NCBI RefSeq assembly: GCF_017813365.1
Contig: NZ_JAGIZA010000012.1
Span: 1-64,000 of the forward strand
DNA: 64,000 nucleotides
Origin: Roseomonas indoligenes
GTDB taxonomy: Bacteria > Pseudomonadota > Alphaproteobacteria > Acetobacterales > Acetobacteraceae
Reading direction: 5' to 3'
This document shows, one piece after another, positions 9,165-18,337 of the stretch. Every line of letters starts with the position of its first letter. Position 1 is the first letter of the stretch. A program made the position numbers and the translations under genes. Under the pieces are notes generated by a model. The model was not told where the DNA came from, did no database searches, and saw nothing but the letters and a program-made list of their open reading frames with translations.

Positions 9165-10216
9165 GCCTCCTCGGCCGCTAGGCGGGCCGCCTGGTCCTCG
9201 GCCATCAGGGCATCGATGATGTCGTCCATCTCGCCCATCATCACCCGCTCCACCTTGTGCAGGGTCAGGCCGATGCGATGGTCGGTCACGCGCCCCTGGG
9301 GGAAGTTGTAGGTGCGGATCCGCTCGCTGCGGTCACCCGTCCCCACCTGCCCCTTTCGGTCGGCGGCGCGCGCACCGGCAAGGGCCTGGCGCTGGGTCTC
9401 GTAGATACGGGCGCGCAGCACCTTCATCGCCTTCGCGCGGTTCTTGTGCTGGGACCGCTCCTCCTGCATCGCCACCACGGTTCCCGTGGGAATATGAGTG
9501 ATGCGGACGGCGCTGTCCGTCTTGTTCACGTGCTGCCCGCCGGCGCCGGAGGCGCGGTAGGTGTCGATGCGAAGGTCGGATTCGTTGATCTGCACGTCCA
9601 CCTCCTCCGCCTCAGCCATCACGGCGACGGTGACCGTGGAGGTGTGGATGCGGCCCTGGGTCTCGGTGGCCGGCACGCGCTGGACGCGGTGCACCCCGCT
9701 CTCGAACTTCAGCTTCGCGAAGACGCCGCGGCCGGAGATGTTGGCGCTGGCGCCCTTGATGCCGCCCGCCTCGCTCTCATCCCATTCCAGGATCTCGAAG
9801 CGCCAGCCCTGCGTCTCGGCATAGCGCTGGTAGGCGCGGAACAGCTCGGCGGCAAACAGGCCGGCCTCGTCGCCGCCCGCGGCCGGACGGACTTCCAGAA
9901 TGGCGGAGCGCTCGTCGGCCGCGTCGCGCGGCAGCAGCATGATACGGATCTCGTGCTCCAGGGCGGGCACGCGGTCGCGCTGCTCGTAGAACTCGGACTC
10001 GGCCAGCTCCCGCATCTCGGGATCGGCCATCATCGCCTCGGCGTCGTCGCGCGCGCGCTCGGCCTCGCGCAGCTCCTGAACCTTCGCGACCACGGGCTCG
10101 ATCTCCGACAGCTCCTTCGACAGCGCGCCGAAGCGGCTGCCATCGGCCGTGCCGAGCTCGTGCCGCAGCTCCTCCGCGCGGGTGAGGATACGGTCCAGCT
10201 TCGCGGGAAGCGCCAT
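9161..10216 (-). CDS. prfA: Peptide chain release factor 1
   Basis: Terminates translation at UAA and UAG. 351 aa. The anticodon-like tripeptide PAT appears in [14 protein letters not shown], and the catalytic loop [15 protein letters not shown] carries the GGQ that reaches the peptidyl transferase centre and is the PrmC target. The N-terminal PCRF helical region is complete. The ATG shares one base with the hisS stop (TGATG at 10214-10218). Confidence 0.98.
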   Translation of the reverse strand: MALPAKLDRILTRAEELRHELGTADGSRFGALSKELSEIEPVVAKVQELREAERARDDAEAMMADPEMRELAESEFYEQRDRVPALEHEIRIMLLPRDAADERSAILEVRPAAGGDEAGLFAAELFRAYQRYAETQGWRFEILEWDESEAGGIKGASANISGRGVFAKLKFESGVHRVQRVPATETQGRIHTSTVTVAVMAEAEEVDVQINESDLRIDTYRASGAGGQHVNKTDSAVRITHIPTGTVVAMQEERSQHKNRAKAMKVLRARIYETQRQALAGARAADRKGQVGTGDRSERIRTYNFPQGRVTDHRIGLTLHKVERVMMGEMDDIIDALMAEDQAARLAAEEA

Positions 10217-11460
10217 CAGCCCAACCGGGCGGCCAGTTCCGCCAGCGGCACCCGGTCCTGCGTGCCGGAATCGAGGTCGCGCAGCTGGGCCAGGCCCTCG
10301 GCCAGCTCCTGATCACCGATGATGACGGCAGCGCGGGCATTCAGCCGGTTCGCGCGCTCCATCCGGCGCTTCAGGTTGCCCTTATAGGCGATCTCGGCGG
10401 TGATGCCGGCCCGGCGGAGCGCCTGCACGGCGTCCAGCGCGGCACCTTCTGCCGCCTCGCCCACGGGAATGACGGCCACGGGCCTCGGCGCGGCGGGCGT
10501 AGCCTCCAGCAGCATGGAAAGGCGCTCCACCCCCGCGGCCCAGCCGACGGAGGGCGTGGCGGGGCCGCCCATCTCCTCCACCAGCCCGTCATATCGGCCG
10601 CCGCCCATCACTGTGCCCTGGGCCCCCAGGCGCCCGGTGACGAACTCGAAGGCGGTGTGGCTGTAGTAGTCCAGGCCGCGAACGATGCGCGGGTTCTCGC
10701 GGAAGGGCACGCCGAAGCGCTCCAGGGCGCGCTTCACCTCGGCATAGTGCCGGGCGGCGTGAACCGTCAGGTGCGCGTGGATGGTGGGGGCATCGGCCAC
10801 CAGGGCGCGGTCGCCGGGGTCCTTGCTGTCCACGATCCGCAGCGGGTTCTTCTCCAGCCGCCCGCGGCTCTCGTCGGAGAGCTTGTCCACCGATGCCTGG
10901 AAGTAGGCGACGAGTGCGGCGCGATACGCGTCCCGGCTCTCGGCGTCGCCAAGCGTGTTGATCTCCAGCACGGTGCCCTCGGTGATGCCGAGGGCCTGCT
11001 GGATGTGCCAGCCGCAGGCGATCACCTCCGCATCGGAGAGAGGCTCGGCCGCGCCCATGACCTCCGCGCCGATCTGGTGGAACTGTCGGTAGCGGCCCTT
11101 CTGCGGCCGCTCGTAGCGGAACATGGGCCCGGCGTAGAACACCTTGCGCGGCAGGTTGGCCTGGGTGAGGCCGTTGGTCACCAGCGCCCGGCATGCCCCC
11201 GCCGTGCCTTCCGGCCGCAAGGTCACGCTCTCCCCGCCCCGGTCGGTGAAGGTGTACATCTCCTTGGAGACGACGTCCGAGGTCTCGCCGAGGCTGCGGG
11301 AGAAGACGCGGGTGTCCTCGAAGATCGGGGTGGCCCACTCCTCGAACCCATAGAGGGAAGAAATGCGGCGGGCCGTGTCGACGACGTGGTGATGCCGCCG
11401 GAACTCCTCGCCGATCAGGTCGTGCGTGCCGCGGGCGGGCTGAAGATCGGGCTTGGCCAT
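10216..11460 (-). CDS. hisS: Histidyl-tRNA synthetase
   Basis: Class II aminoacyl-tRNA synthetase charging tRNA-His. 414 aa. Visible are the N-terminal [11 protein letters not shown], motif 2 [20 protein letters not shown], the His-binding regions including [12 protein letters not shown], and [14 protein letters not shown] close to motif 3, followed by an anticodon-binding domain with [15 protein letters not shown]. First gene of the hisS-prfA-prmC operon. A divergent small membrane gene starts 84 bp upstream. Confidence 0.98.
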   Translation of the reverse strand: MAKPDLQPARGTHDLIGEEFRRHHHVVDTARRISSLYGFEEWATPIFEDTRVFSRSLGETSDVVSKEMYTFTDRGGESVTLRPEGTAGACRALVTNGLTQANLPRKVFYAGPMFRYERPQKGRYRQFHQIGAEVMGAAEPLSDAEVIACGWHIQQALGITEGTVLEINTLGDAESRDAYRAALVAYFQASVDKLSDESRGRLEKNPLRIVDSKDPGDRALVADAPTIHAHLTVHAARHYAEVKRALERFGVPFRENPRIVRGLDYYSHTAFEFVTGRLGAQGTVMGGGRYDGLVEEMGGPATPSVGWAAGVERLSMLLEATPAAPRPVAVIPVGEAAEGAALDAVQALRRAGITAEIAYKGNLKRRMERANRLNARAAVIIGDQELAEGLAQLRDLDSGTQDRVPLAELAARLG

Positions 11461-11543
11461 GGTGGCGGGCGGATTAGCACCGCCGGAAGGCGATGTCCCT
11501 ACCCCGCTTTGCGCGCCGGCCCGCCGGCCCCTACAGGGTGGGC

Positions 11544-11816
11544 ATGATCGGCTATCGTATCCTCTTCGTCCTCGGCGCGCTCGCCGCCCTCGCCTACCTG
11601 GCCCTGGTCGGCCTGGGCATGTTCGACGGGATCGGCCCCTGGGAGGTCCTCATCCTGGCGGGGGCGGCCGGAGTCCTCTACGGCAGCCATGCCCTCGCCC
11701 GGCGGGGAAGGACGGCCCTGGCCTGCCTGTTGCTCCTGGTCCTCGTCCTGCCGGGCCTGCTCGCCGTGGCGGCGGCCGCCTACATCAGCGCGGTCGGCTT
11801 CGGCCCCCATCACTGA
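11544..11816 (+). CDS. Small membrane protein of unknown function
   Basis: 90-aa hydrophobic protein with three predicted membrane segments: about 4-25 ([20 protein letters not shown]), 32-48 and 56-82 ([20 protein letters not shown]), ending GFGPHH. I chose the ATG at 11544 because AGGGTGG lies just before it and hydrophobicity starts there; an in-frame ATG at 11493 would add 17 basic residues. Divergent from hisS and convergent with the 60-aa gene at 11825. No family recognised. The regular membrane-segment pattern makes it more likely real than a shadow, but support is only moderate. Confidence 0.55.
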   Translation: MIGYRILFVLGALAALAYLALVGLGMFDGIGPWEVLILAGAAGVLYGSHALARRGRTALACLLLLVLVLPGLLAVAAAAYISAVGFGPHH

Positions 11817-11824
11817 GGAGCCGC

Positions 11825-12007
11825 TCAGGTTCCCCTGAGCGCGGCCACGGCGCGGTGGAGGTGTTCCTTCGCCTCCTGGAACACCTCGGCATCCGACTCG
11901 TCCATCGGGCCGTGCCCCTCCTCGAACTCCTCCAGGAGGTCGAGGATGGCCTGCTCCATGGCAGCGAGAACGGGGTGCTGTTCCCCCTCTTCGGCGCTGG
12001 GCATCAC
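11825..12007 (-). CDS. Small acidic protein coupled to ispG, unknown function
   Basis: 60-aa acidic, almost wholly helical protein ([20 protein letters not shown]... ending AVAALRGT). Its ATG overlaps the ispG stop by four bases (ATGA, 12004-12007), which is strong evidence of translation and coupling to the isoprenoid gene. No cysteine, no signal peptide. The length and charge suggest a small partner or regulator, but no family is recognised. It is convergent with the small membrane gene, with 8 bp between their stops. Confidence 0.7.
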   Translation of the reverse strand: MMPSAEEGEQHPVLAAMEQAILDLLEEFEEGHGPMDESDAEVFQEAKEHLHRAVAALRGT

Positions 12008-13167
12008 TCGGCCGCCTGAACGACGAGGGGGATGTCGCCCACGGCCTCCGCGGCCTTCGCGGCCGCCTTCTCCGCGGCAAGCTTCTCGGCCCGGGTCTCA
12101 ACCAGTTCCACGATGTGGTCGACCATGTCGCCCGTCTTCGTCGTGTGGCTCGTCTTGCCGGCGGAATAGACCATGTGCGTGCCGGAGCCGCCCCCGGTCA
12201 GGCCGATATCCGTCATCAGCGCCTCGCCCGGCCCGTTCACCACGCAGCCGATGATGGAGAGCGTGATGGGCTGCTCGATATGCGCCAGCCGCTCCTCCAG
12301 CGCCTCGACCGTCTTGATGACGTTGAAGCCCTGCCGCGCGCAGGAGGGGCAGGAGATGATCTTCACGCCGCGGTGGCGGATGCCGAGGGACTTCAGGATG
12401 TCCCAACCCACATGCACCTCCTCCTCCGGCTCGGCGGAGAGGGAGACGCGCAGCGTGTCGCCGATGCCGGCCCAGAGCAGGTTGCCCAGGCCGATGGAGG
12501 ACTTCACCGTGCCGGCGCGCTTGCCTCCCGCCTCGGTGATGCCGATGTGCAGGGGATGGTCGCAGGCCTCGGCCAACTGGGTATAGGCGGCCACGGCCAG
12601 GAAGACGTCGCTGGCCTTCACGCTGATCTTGAACTGGTCGAAGTCGTTCTGCAGCAGGTGGTCGGCGTGCCAGAGGGCGCTTTCCACCAGCGCCTCCGGG
12701 TTGGGCTCCCCGTACTTCTCCAGCAGGTGCTTCTCCAGGCTGCCGGCATTCACGCCGATTCGGATGGAGCAGCCATGGTCGCGCGCCGCCTTCACCACCT
12801 CCTTCACCCGCTCCGCGGAGCCGATGTTGCCGGGGTTGATGCGCAGGCAGGCGGCGCCGGCCTTCGCGGCCTCGATGGCGCGCTTGTAGTGGAAGTGGAT
12901 GTCGGCCACGACCGGGACGTTCACCTCCCGCACGATCTCGGCCAGGGCGGCGGTGGCTTCCTCCGTCGGGCAGGAGACGCGGACGATGTCCACCCCGGCC
13001 AGCTCCGCCCGGCGGATCTGGGCGATCGTCGCCTCCGCATCCTCGGTCGGGGTATTGGTCATGGTCTGGACGGTGATCGGCGCATCCCCGCCCACGGGGA
13101 CCTTGCCCACCATGATCTGGCGGGACTTCCGGCGCTCGATGTGCTGGTACGGGCGATAGGAGGACAT
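12004..13167 (-). CDS. ispG: 4-hydroxy-3-methylbut-2-enyl diphosphate synthase (flavodoxin/ferredoxin)
   Basis: Penultimate step of the MEP isoprenoid pathway, converting ME-cPP to HMBPP with a [4Fe-4S] cluster. The TIM-barrel domain begins [18 protein letters not shown] and [11 protein letters not shown]. The C-terminal half carries the cluster ligands: [11 protein letters not shown] then [11 protein letters not shown] use MSSYRPYQ (13167) as the start; the open frame extends to 13224 but the extra 19 residues lack conservation. dxs and ispA of the same pathway are at 43-46 kb. rodZ lies 110 bp upstream on the same strand. Confidence 0.97.
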   Translation of the reverse strand: MSSYRPYQHIERRKSRQIMVGKVPVGGDAPITVQTMTNTPTEDAEATIAQIRRAELAGVDIVRVSCPTEEATAALAEIVREVNVPVVADIHFHYKRAIEAAKAGAACLRINPGNIGSAERVKEVVKAARDHGCSIRIGVNAGSLEKHLLEKYGEPNPEALVESALWHADHLLQNDFDQFKISVKASDVFLAVAAYTQLAEACDHPLHIGITEAGGKRAGTVKSSIGLGNLLWAGIGDTLRVSLSAEPEEEVHVGWDILKSLGIRHRGVKIISCPSCARQGFNVIKTVEALEERLAHIEQPITLSIIGCVVNGPGEALMTDIGLTGGGSGTHMVYSAGKTSHTTKTGDMVDHIVELVETRAEKLAAEKAAAKAAEAVGDIPLVVQAAE

Positions 13168-13277
13168 TGGCGGGACTTTCCCGAAGTGTCTCCCCGATAT
13201 GGCAGGCGTCGCGCCGCCGGCCAAGGGAAGATCGAATGACGCGCCCGCCCCCTACCCCGGGGGCGGGGTCTAGCCGG

Positions 13278-14378
13278 TCACCGCGCCGGGGGCGCGGGCC
13301 GGGGCTGGCGCAGCTGGTCGGGGTTGAGCTGGACGTCGCGCACCACGCCGGTCCGCCCTTCAAGCACCGTGCTGGCCTGGCCATCCACCACGATCTCCAG
13401 CCCCTGCGCCTTGCCAGTGGTCAGGACCAGCCCCTCGCGCGGAACCGCGTAGGTCTCCCCGGGGCGCAGCACGCGGTTCAGCACCGTCTGGCCGGAGCGC
13501 GGGTCGCGGATCTGAACCCAGGATTCGTCCGTCGCGCGCAGGGTCAGGCGGTTCGGCGGCTCCGCCGGCGCTGTGGGAGTGGTTGGCGGCGGGGGCGCCG
13601 GGGCGGCTGGCGCGGAGGCGACCGGTCCCGGAGTCGGCGTCGGCGTCGGAGTCGGGCCCTGCGCCGCAGGTGCCTGCCCGGGGAGGGCCGGCGGGCGGAA
13701 TCCGCCCTGGGCCGCGCCACTGGCGGGCGAGGACCCGGCGGGCGGAGAGGCGGCCGCCGAGGTCGGGGCAGTGGGTGCAGGGGCCTGCGCGCCGGCCGGA
13801 CCGCCGGGAGCAGCGGGGGTCACGCCCGGGCGGCCTGCCGCGGCGCCGGGAGTCGCCTGGCCAAGCGTGGGCGGAAGGACCGGGGCGGTGTCCGCGGGGG
13901 GCAGCCCGGCGGCCTGCCGAGCGTCACGCGCCGCCTGCTCGATCCGGGCTGGCACGGGCGGAACCCCGTCCACCGTACGGTCAGCCGATCCGCTCCATCG
14001 CCACCAGGCAGCATAGGCGCCGACCATGATGACGACGCCGAGCAGCAGGACCACGCCGGCGGGGATCCCCCGCTCCGGCACCGGCTCGGGGAAGACGAGG
14101 TCCCTGCCCCGCCCCGGCGCGCCGGTCTCGCGGTAGCGGCGGGCCATGTCGTCGGCATCCAGGCCCAGCGCCCGGGCATAGGTCCGCACGAAGCCCACCG
14201 CATAGGCCGGCCCGGGAAGGTCGCGGCTGCGTCCCTCCTCCAGCGCGGCGAGGTAGCGGCGGTTGATACGAAGGCCGTCGGCCACTTCCTCGAGCGTGGC
14301 GCCCAGCGCGAGCCGGGCGTCCCGCAGCTCCTCGCCCACGCGGGCTGCCTCCGCCGTCATCATCTCGGGCTTCACCAT
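13278..14378 (-). CDS. RodZ-like helix-turn-helix / DUF4115 protein
   Basis: 366-aa bitopic membrane protein of the RodZ/YfgA type, which links MreB to the cell-wall elongation machinery. An N-terminal Xre-like HTH (about 13-85: GEELRDARLALGATLEEVAD ... YLAALEEGRSRDLPGPAYAV) precedes a membrane segment (about 129-148, VVLLLGVVIMVGAYAAW). A long Pro/Ala-rich periplasmic linker (about 165-285, with Pro-Thr repeats) leads to a DUF4115 domain (LTLRATDESWVQIRD...). In the family the HTH contacts MreB rather than DNA. It lies immediately upstream of ispG, as in many alphaproteobacteria. Whether it is the sole RodZ cannot be told. Confidence 0.85.
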   Translation of the reverse strand: MVKPEMMTAEAARVGEELRDARLALGATLEEVADGLRINRRYLAALEEGRSRDLPGPAYAVGFVRTYARALGLDADDMARRYRETGAPGRGRDLVFPEPVPERGIPAGVVLLLGVVIMVGAYAAWWRWSGSADRTVDGVPPVPARIEQAARDARQAAGLPPADTAPVLPPTLGQATPGAAAGRPGVTPAAPGGPAGAQAPAPTAPTSAAASPPAGSSPASGAAQGGFRPPALPGQAPAAQGPTPTPTPTPGPVASAPAAPAPPPPTTPTAPAEPPNRLTLRATDESWVQIRDPRSGQTVLNRVLRPGETYAVPREGLVLTTGKAQGLEIVVDGQASTVLEGRTGVVRDVQLNPDQLRQPRPAPPAR

Positions 14379-14466
14379 CGTGGGAACGGAACTTCTCGGG
14401 GTGGAACGGGGGCAGTCCTAACGCGCGGGGCGGGGGCGTGGAAGCCCCACCCCATCACGTTGTCTC

Positions 14467-14514
14467 GGCCCCGCCCGGGGCCTGGGAACGGCACGGCCCG
14501 GGCGCGACGGGCCG
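14467..14514. terminator. Two GC hairpins downstream of the nitronate monooxygenase gene
   Basis: CGGCCCG-N7-CGGGCCG (14494-14514) and GGCCCCG-CC-CGGGGCC (14467-14482), both perfect 7-bp dyads in the 156-bp gap between the nitronate monooxygenase stop and the rodZ-like start. They could terminate the lysC operon; no T-tract is present, as is common in very GC-rich genomes. Confidence 0.4.
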
Positions 14515-14534
14515 CCGCGGCGCAGCGCCAGACC

Positions 14535-15671
14535 TCAGGCGGCGCGGGCCGTGAGAGCGGCGGCGGCCTGGGCCGTCAGCTCCGCCAGGATCTCGGCCAC
14601 CGGGGCCTCCTTCGTCACCATGCCAACGCTCTGCCCGGCCATGAGGGAGCCGTTCTCGACATCGCCCTCGATCACGGCGCGGCGCAGCGCGCCGGCCCAG
14701 TAGTGCTCGATGTCGAGCTGGGCGGCGGTCTTGTCCAACTCGCCGGACTGGTGGCGGCGGATCACCTCGGCCTGATGCACGAGGAACTGCTTCGTGCCGT
14801 CGTTCTGCAGGGCACGGACGGGGATCACGGGAAACCGCTCATCCAGCTGCACCGTCGGCAAGGCGTCGCGCGCCGCGCCGCGGATGAAGGCCTGCTTGAA
14901 GCGGGGGTGGGCGATGCTTTCTGTCGCGCAGACAAAGCGCGTGCCCATCTGAACGCCCGCCGCACCCATCTCGAGGTAGGAGACCATCGCCTCCCCACGG
15001 CCGATGCCGCCGGCGACAAAGACCGGCACCTCCGCCGCCATGGCGGGCAGGATCTCCTGCGCCAGCACGTTGAGGGAAACGGGGCCGATATGCCCGCCCG
15101 CCTCGGATCCCTCGATCACCAGCGCGTCGGCACCGGAGCGGACCAGCTTCTTTGCCAGGGCGAGCGCAGGGGCGAAGCACACCACCTTGGCGCCGCCCTC
15201 CTTCGCCTTGCGGATCGCGGGGGTGGGGGGGATGCCGCCGGCGAAGACGATATGGCCGACCTTCGCGTCGAGGCAGACCTGAACCAGCGCGTCCAGCCGG
15301 GGATGCATGGTGATGAGGTTCACGCCGAAGGGCCGGTCGGTCAGCGCCTGGGTGGCCGCGATCTCCTCGGCCAGCCGCGGCGGCTCCATCGCCCCGCAGG
15401 CGATGACCCCGAAGGCGCCGGCATTGGACAGGGCAGAAACGAGGTTCCGCTCGCTGATCCAGGACATGGCGCCGCCGAGGATCGCGTATTCACTACCCAG
15501 GAAGGCCGCACCGCGCGCCATCAGCGCCCGCAACCGCGCCCGCGCCGCCTCATCCGACGGACCGGCGGGAGGCGGCGGGACGGGGCCGCCCGCCATCTCG
15601 GCCGCCCGCGTGCCGGGCGTGTCACCCTGGGCCGGCGGGATCGTGGACAGGTCCGTCACGGCGCCCGTCAT
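14535..15671 (-). CDS. Nitronate monooxygenase / 2-nitropropane dioxygenase family protein
   Basis: 378-aa FMN-dependent TIM-barrel enzyme of the NMO/FabK-like superfamily, which oxidises alkyl nitronates such as propionate-3-nitronate; some relatives are enoyl-ACP reductases. Visible are YAILGGAMSWISERNLVSAL, GVNLITMHPRL, GHIVFAGGIPP, the flavin-phosphate and active-site region EGSEAGGHIG, and VFVAGGIGRGEAMVSYLEMG with GVQMGTRFVC. The first ~45 residues are a Pro/Ala-rich extension. Its ATG shares one base with the lysC stop (TGATG, 15669-15673), so it is translated after aspartokinase. The reason for that coupling is unknown. Confidence 0.87.
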   Translation of the reverse strand: MTGAVTDLSTIPPAQGDTPGTRAAEMAGGPVPPPPAGPSDEAARARLRALMARGAAFLGSEYAILGGAMSWISERNLVSALSNAGAFGVIACGAMEPPRLAEEIAATQALTDRPFGVNLITMHPRLDALVQVCLDAKVGHIVFAGGIPPTPAIRKAKEGGAKVVCFAPALALAKKLVRSGADALVIEGSEAGGHIGPVSLNVLAQEILPAMAAEVPVFVAGGIGRGEAMVSYLEMGAAGVQMGTRFVCATESIAHPRFKQAFIRGAARDALPTVQLDERFPVIPVRALQNDGTKQFLVHQAEVIRRHQSGELDKTAAQLDIEHYWAGALRRAVIEGDVENGSLMAGQSVGMVTKEAPVAEILAELTAQAAAALTARAA

Positions 15672-16891
15672 CAGGCCGGGGCGTCCAGGCCATAGGCGGT
15701 GTGCAGGGCGCGCACCGCCAGTTCCGTGTACTCGGCGCCGACCAGCACGCTTGTCTTGATCTCGCTGGTGGAGATGACCTGAATGTTGATCCCCTTCTCC
15801 GCCAGCGTCTTGAACATGGTCGCCGCCACGCCCGCGTGGCTGCGCATGCCGATGCCGACGATGGAGATCTTCGTGACCTCGGGGTCGGCCAGCACCTCGG
15901 CATAGCCGATGCTGGCCCGCTCCTTCTCAAGCACCTCGCGGGCGCGCGGCACGTCGGCCTTGCCCACCGTGAAGGTCATGTCCGTCGTGCCGTCCGAGGC
16001 CAGGTTCTGCACGATCATGTCGACGTTCACGTTGGCATCGGCCAGCGGGCCGAACACCGTTGCCGCGATGCCGGGCTTGTCCGGCACCCGCCGCAGCGTG
16101 ACCTTCGCCTCGTCGCGGCTGTACGCCACGCCCGTCACCAGGGGCTGTTCCACGATCTCGTCCTCGTCCACCACCATCGAGCCCGGCCTGTCCTCGAAGG
16201 AGGACAGGACCTGGACCCGGACCTTCTGCTTCATCGCCAGCTCGACCGACCGGGTCTGCAGCACCTTCGCGCCGACCGAGGCCAGTTCCAGCATTTCCTC
16301 ATATGCCACGGCCGGCAGCTTGCGCGCCCGCGGCACGATCCGCGGGTCGGTCGTGTAGATGCCGTCCACGTCCGTGTAGATGTCGCAGCGGTCCGCCTTC
16401 ACCGCCGCCGCGATCGCGACCGCCGAGAGGTCGGAGCCGCCGCGGCCGAGGGTCGCCACCCGCTCCTCCGGCCCGATACCCTGGAATCCCGCGATGACGG
16501 GAACCTGGCCCCGCCCCATGGCGGAGACGAGGCGGGAGCCGTCGATCTCCTCCACGCGTGCCTTGCCGTGGGCGCCATCCGTTGTGATGGGAATCTGCCA
16601 GCCCTGCCAGGATCGGGCATCGACGCCGATCGTCTGCAGGGCGATTGAGAGCAGCCCGATCGTCACCTGCTCGCCGGTGGCGACCACCGTGTCGTACTCC
16701 CGCGCGTCATGCAGGGGCGACAGGTCGGAGCACCACTTCACCAGCTGGTTGGTCACGCCGGACATGGCGGAGACGACGACCGCCACCTCATGGCCGGCGT
16801 CCACCTCGCGCTTCACGCGGGTGGCGACGTTGCGGATGCGGTCCAGGTCGGCGACGGAGGTGCCGCCGAACTTCATGACGATGCGGGCCAT
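15671..16891 (-). CDS. lysC: Aspartate kinase
   Basis: First step of the aspartate family (lysine, threonine, methionine): ATP-dependent phosphorylation of L-aspartate. 406 aa. N-terminal kinase signature MARIVMKFGGTSVADLDRIR, VSAMSGVTNQLV, GRGGSDLSAVAIAAA, DVDGIYTTDPR. C-terminal tandem ACT domains (KPGIAATVFGPLADANVNVD; SIVGIGMRSHAGVAATMFK) for allosteric control by amino acids. The open frame extends 71 residues upstream, but that part is Arg/Ala/Cys-rich and unconserved, so the start is placed at 16891. A plausible promoter lies upstream. dapD and dapE of the lysine branch are at 50-52 kb. Confidence 0.97.
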   Translation of the reverse strand: MARIVMKFGGTSVADLDRIRNVATRVKREVDAGHEVAVVVSAMSGVTNQLVKWCSDLSPLHDAREYDTVVATGEQVTIGLLSIALQTIGVDARSWQGWQIPITTDGAHGKARVEEIDGSRLVSAMGRGQVPVIAGFQGIGPEERVATLGRGGSDLSAVAIAAAVKADRCDIYTDVDGIYTTDPRIVPRARKLPAVAYEEMLELASVGAKVLQTRSVELAMKQKVRVQVLSSFEDRPGSMVVDEDEIVEQPLVTGVAYSRDEAKVTLRRVPDKPGIAATVFGPLADANVNVDMIVQNLASDGTTDMTFTVGKADVPRAREVLEKERASIGYAEVLADPEVTKISIVGIGMRSHAGVAATMFKTLAEKGINIQVISTSEIKTSVLVGAEYTELAVRALHTAYGLDAPA

Positions 16892-16964
16892 CGGAGGTTG
16901 GGTGACTGCCGTGTCTGTGGGCGCGAGAGGGCGCGCGCGGGTTGCGCCCCGGCGCGGGGCGGCA

Positions 16965-16993
16965 CAGATACCGGCCCCGGCCCCCCTGGGCAA
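16965..16993 (-). promoter_or_regulatory. Candidate lysC promoter
   Basis: Minus-strand -35 TTGCCC (16988-16993), 17 nt spacer, -10 TATCTG (16965-16970), about 75 nt upstream of the lysC ATG in the lysC-ubiG divergent gap. Four of six bases match the consensus in the -35 and three to four in the -10. Confidence 0.4.
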
Positions 16994-17021
16994 CCTCGGG
17001 GCGCATTCACGGGGGATTCCG

Positions 17022-17738
17022 ATGCAGCAGGGCACCGTTCGGGCCAGCGAGGTCGCCAAGTTCGATGCCCTGGCGGCGGAGTGGTGGCAGCCGCGCGGCC
17101 CCATGGCCCCGCTTCACGCCATGAATCCGCTCCGCACCGGCTGGATCGCGGACCGCCTGGCCGCGCGCCACGGCCGCGCCGGGCGGGACCTTTCGGGCCT
17201 GCGCGTGCTGGACGTGGGCTGCGGCGCCGGGCTGGCCAGCGAGGCCCTGGCCCGGTTCGGCGCAGAGGTGACGGGACTGGATGCCGCCGGCGCCGCCCTT
17301 TCCGCCGCCCGCGCCCATGCGAAGGCTGGCGGCCTCTCCATCGACTACCGGGAGGGCCGGCCGGAGGACCTCTCCGGCACCTGGGACGCCGTGGTGTCCC
17401 TGGAGGTGATCGAGCACGTGGAGGAGCGGGCTGAGTTCCTCGCGGCCCTGGCGCGGGTGGCGCGGCCGGGCGGGGCGGTGTTCCTCTCCACCCTCAACCG
17501 CACCCCACGGTCCTTCCTAATCGCCAAGCTAGGGGCGGAGTACGTGCTGCGCCTGCTGCCGCGCGGCACCCACGACTGGAAGATGTTCGTCACGCCCGCG
17601 GAACTGGGTGCGGGCATGCGGAGGGCGGGCATGCGGGTGTCCGACATCGCCGGGATGAGCTTCGACCCGCTCTCCGGCCAGTGGCGGGAGAGCCGGGACC
17701 TGGCGGTCAACTACATCGCAATGGCGGAGAAGGGCTGA
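17022..17738 (+). CDS. ubiG: Ubiquinone biosynthesis O-methyltransferase UbiG
   Basis: SAM-dependent enzyme carrying out both O-methylations in ubiquinone synthesis. 238 aa. N-terminal ASEVAKFDALAAEWWQP and GPMAPLHAMNPLRTGWI are diagnostic of UbiG. Rossmann motif I is VLDVGCGAGLASEALARFGA, with later VVSLEVIEHVEE and VFLSTLNRTPRSF, LPRGTHDWKMFVTPAEL. GGGGGA precedes the ATG at 17022; the much longer upstream frame only shadows lysC. Divergent from lysC, an arrangement common in alphaproteobacteria. Confidence 0.96.
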   Translation: MQQGTVRASEVAKFDALAAEWWQPRGPMAPLHAMNPLRTGWIADRLAARHGRAGRDLSGLRVLDVGCGAGLASEALARFGAEVTGLDAAGAALSAARAHAKAGGLSIDYREGRPEDLSGTWDAVVSLEVIEHVEERAEFLAALARVARPGGAVFLSTLNRTPRSFLIAKLGAEYVLRLLPRGTHDWKMFVTPAELGAGMRRAGMRVSDIAGMSFDPLSGQWRESRDLAVNYIAMAEKG

Positions 17739-17782
17739 GGGTTCCTGCAGCGGGCTGCCCCGAGGCCCGGCGATCCGCTCCG

Positions 17783-18247
17783 TCAGCCGTCCGCCCGCGG
17801 CACCCAGGGAATGCTGCCGATCTCGATCCCCTCGTCGGCCAGCGCCTCGGCCTCCTCGGGAGTCGCGTCGCCGTAGATGCCGCGGTGCTCGCTCTCGCCC
17901 CGGTGCATCTTCCGCGCCTCCTCGGCGAAGTCGCGGCCGACATGGTCGCAGTTCTTCTCCACCTCGGCCCGCATGCGCTGGAGCAGCGCCATGAGCTGGG
18001 CAGGCATCGGACCGGCGGTCGCCGCTTTATCCTGGGGAAGCTGCTGGGGCTCGGACGGGACGACGGGCACAGCCTCGGCCCGAGGCTTCGCGATGGCCGG
18101 CGCCATCAGGTCGCGCCGCGCCCGGGTGTCGCCGCAGACCGGGCAATCGACCAGGCCGGCGGATGCCAGCTTGTCAAAGGCGGCACTGTCCTTGAACCAC
18201 CCGTCGAAGCCGTGGTCCTGGCTGCAGCGAAGCTGGTAGTGGATCAT
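17783..18247 (-). CDS. DUF1178 family protein
   Basis: 154-aa conserved proteobacterial protein of unknown function. N-terminal zinc-ribbon-like region: MIHYQLRCSQDHGFDGWFKD, then DCPVCGDTRARRDLMAPAI. A Pro/Gln-rich linker and a helical C-terminus (RAEVEKNCDHVGRDFAEEA, GIYGDATPEEAEALADEGI) follow. Start set at 18247, where family members begin; the frame extends 15 residues further. It follows grxC and comF on the same strand, a known association with glutaredoxin genes. The four cysteines hint at metal or redox binding. Confidence 0.9.
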   Translation of the reverse strand: MIHYQLRCSQDHGFDGWFKDSAAFDKLASAGLVDCPVCGDTRARRDLMAPAIAKPRAEAVPVVPSEPQQLPQDKAATAGPMPAQLMALLQRMRAEVEKNCDHVGRDFAEEARKMHRGESEHRGIYGDATPEEAEALADEGIEIGSIPWVPRADG

Positions 18248-18337
18248 CTCGTTTCTGTTGGTTAGCGTCAGGCAGAACGCCCCTTCTGGCACCCCGGAGA
18301 CGGAAGTGCCAGCCTTGCGGGCGTCCCTTTGGCCGGA

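Noticed and set aside
13167-15695. 842-codon plus-strand open frame
   Set aside because: It lies antisense to ispG, rodZ-like and NMO genes, is Arg/Gly/His-rich and has no motif; a GC-rich shadow frame.
16892-17104. N-terminal extension of aspartokinase
   Set aside because: The extra 71 residues are Cys/Arg/Ala-rich and overlap the ubiG region; family members start at MARIVMKFGG.
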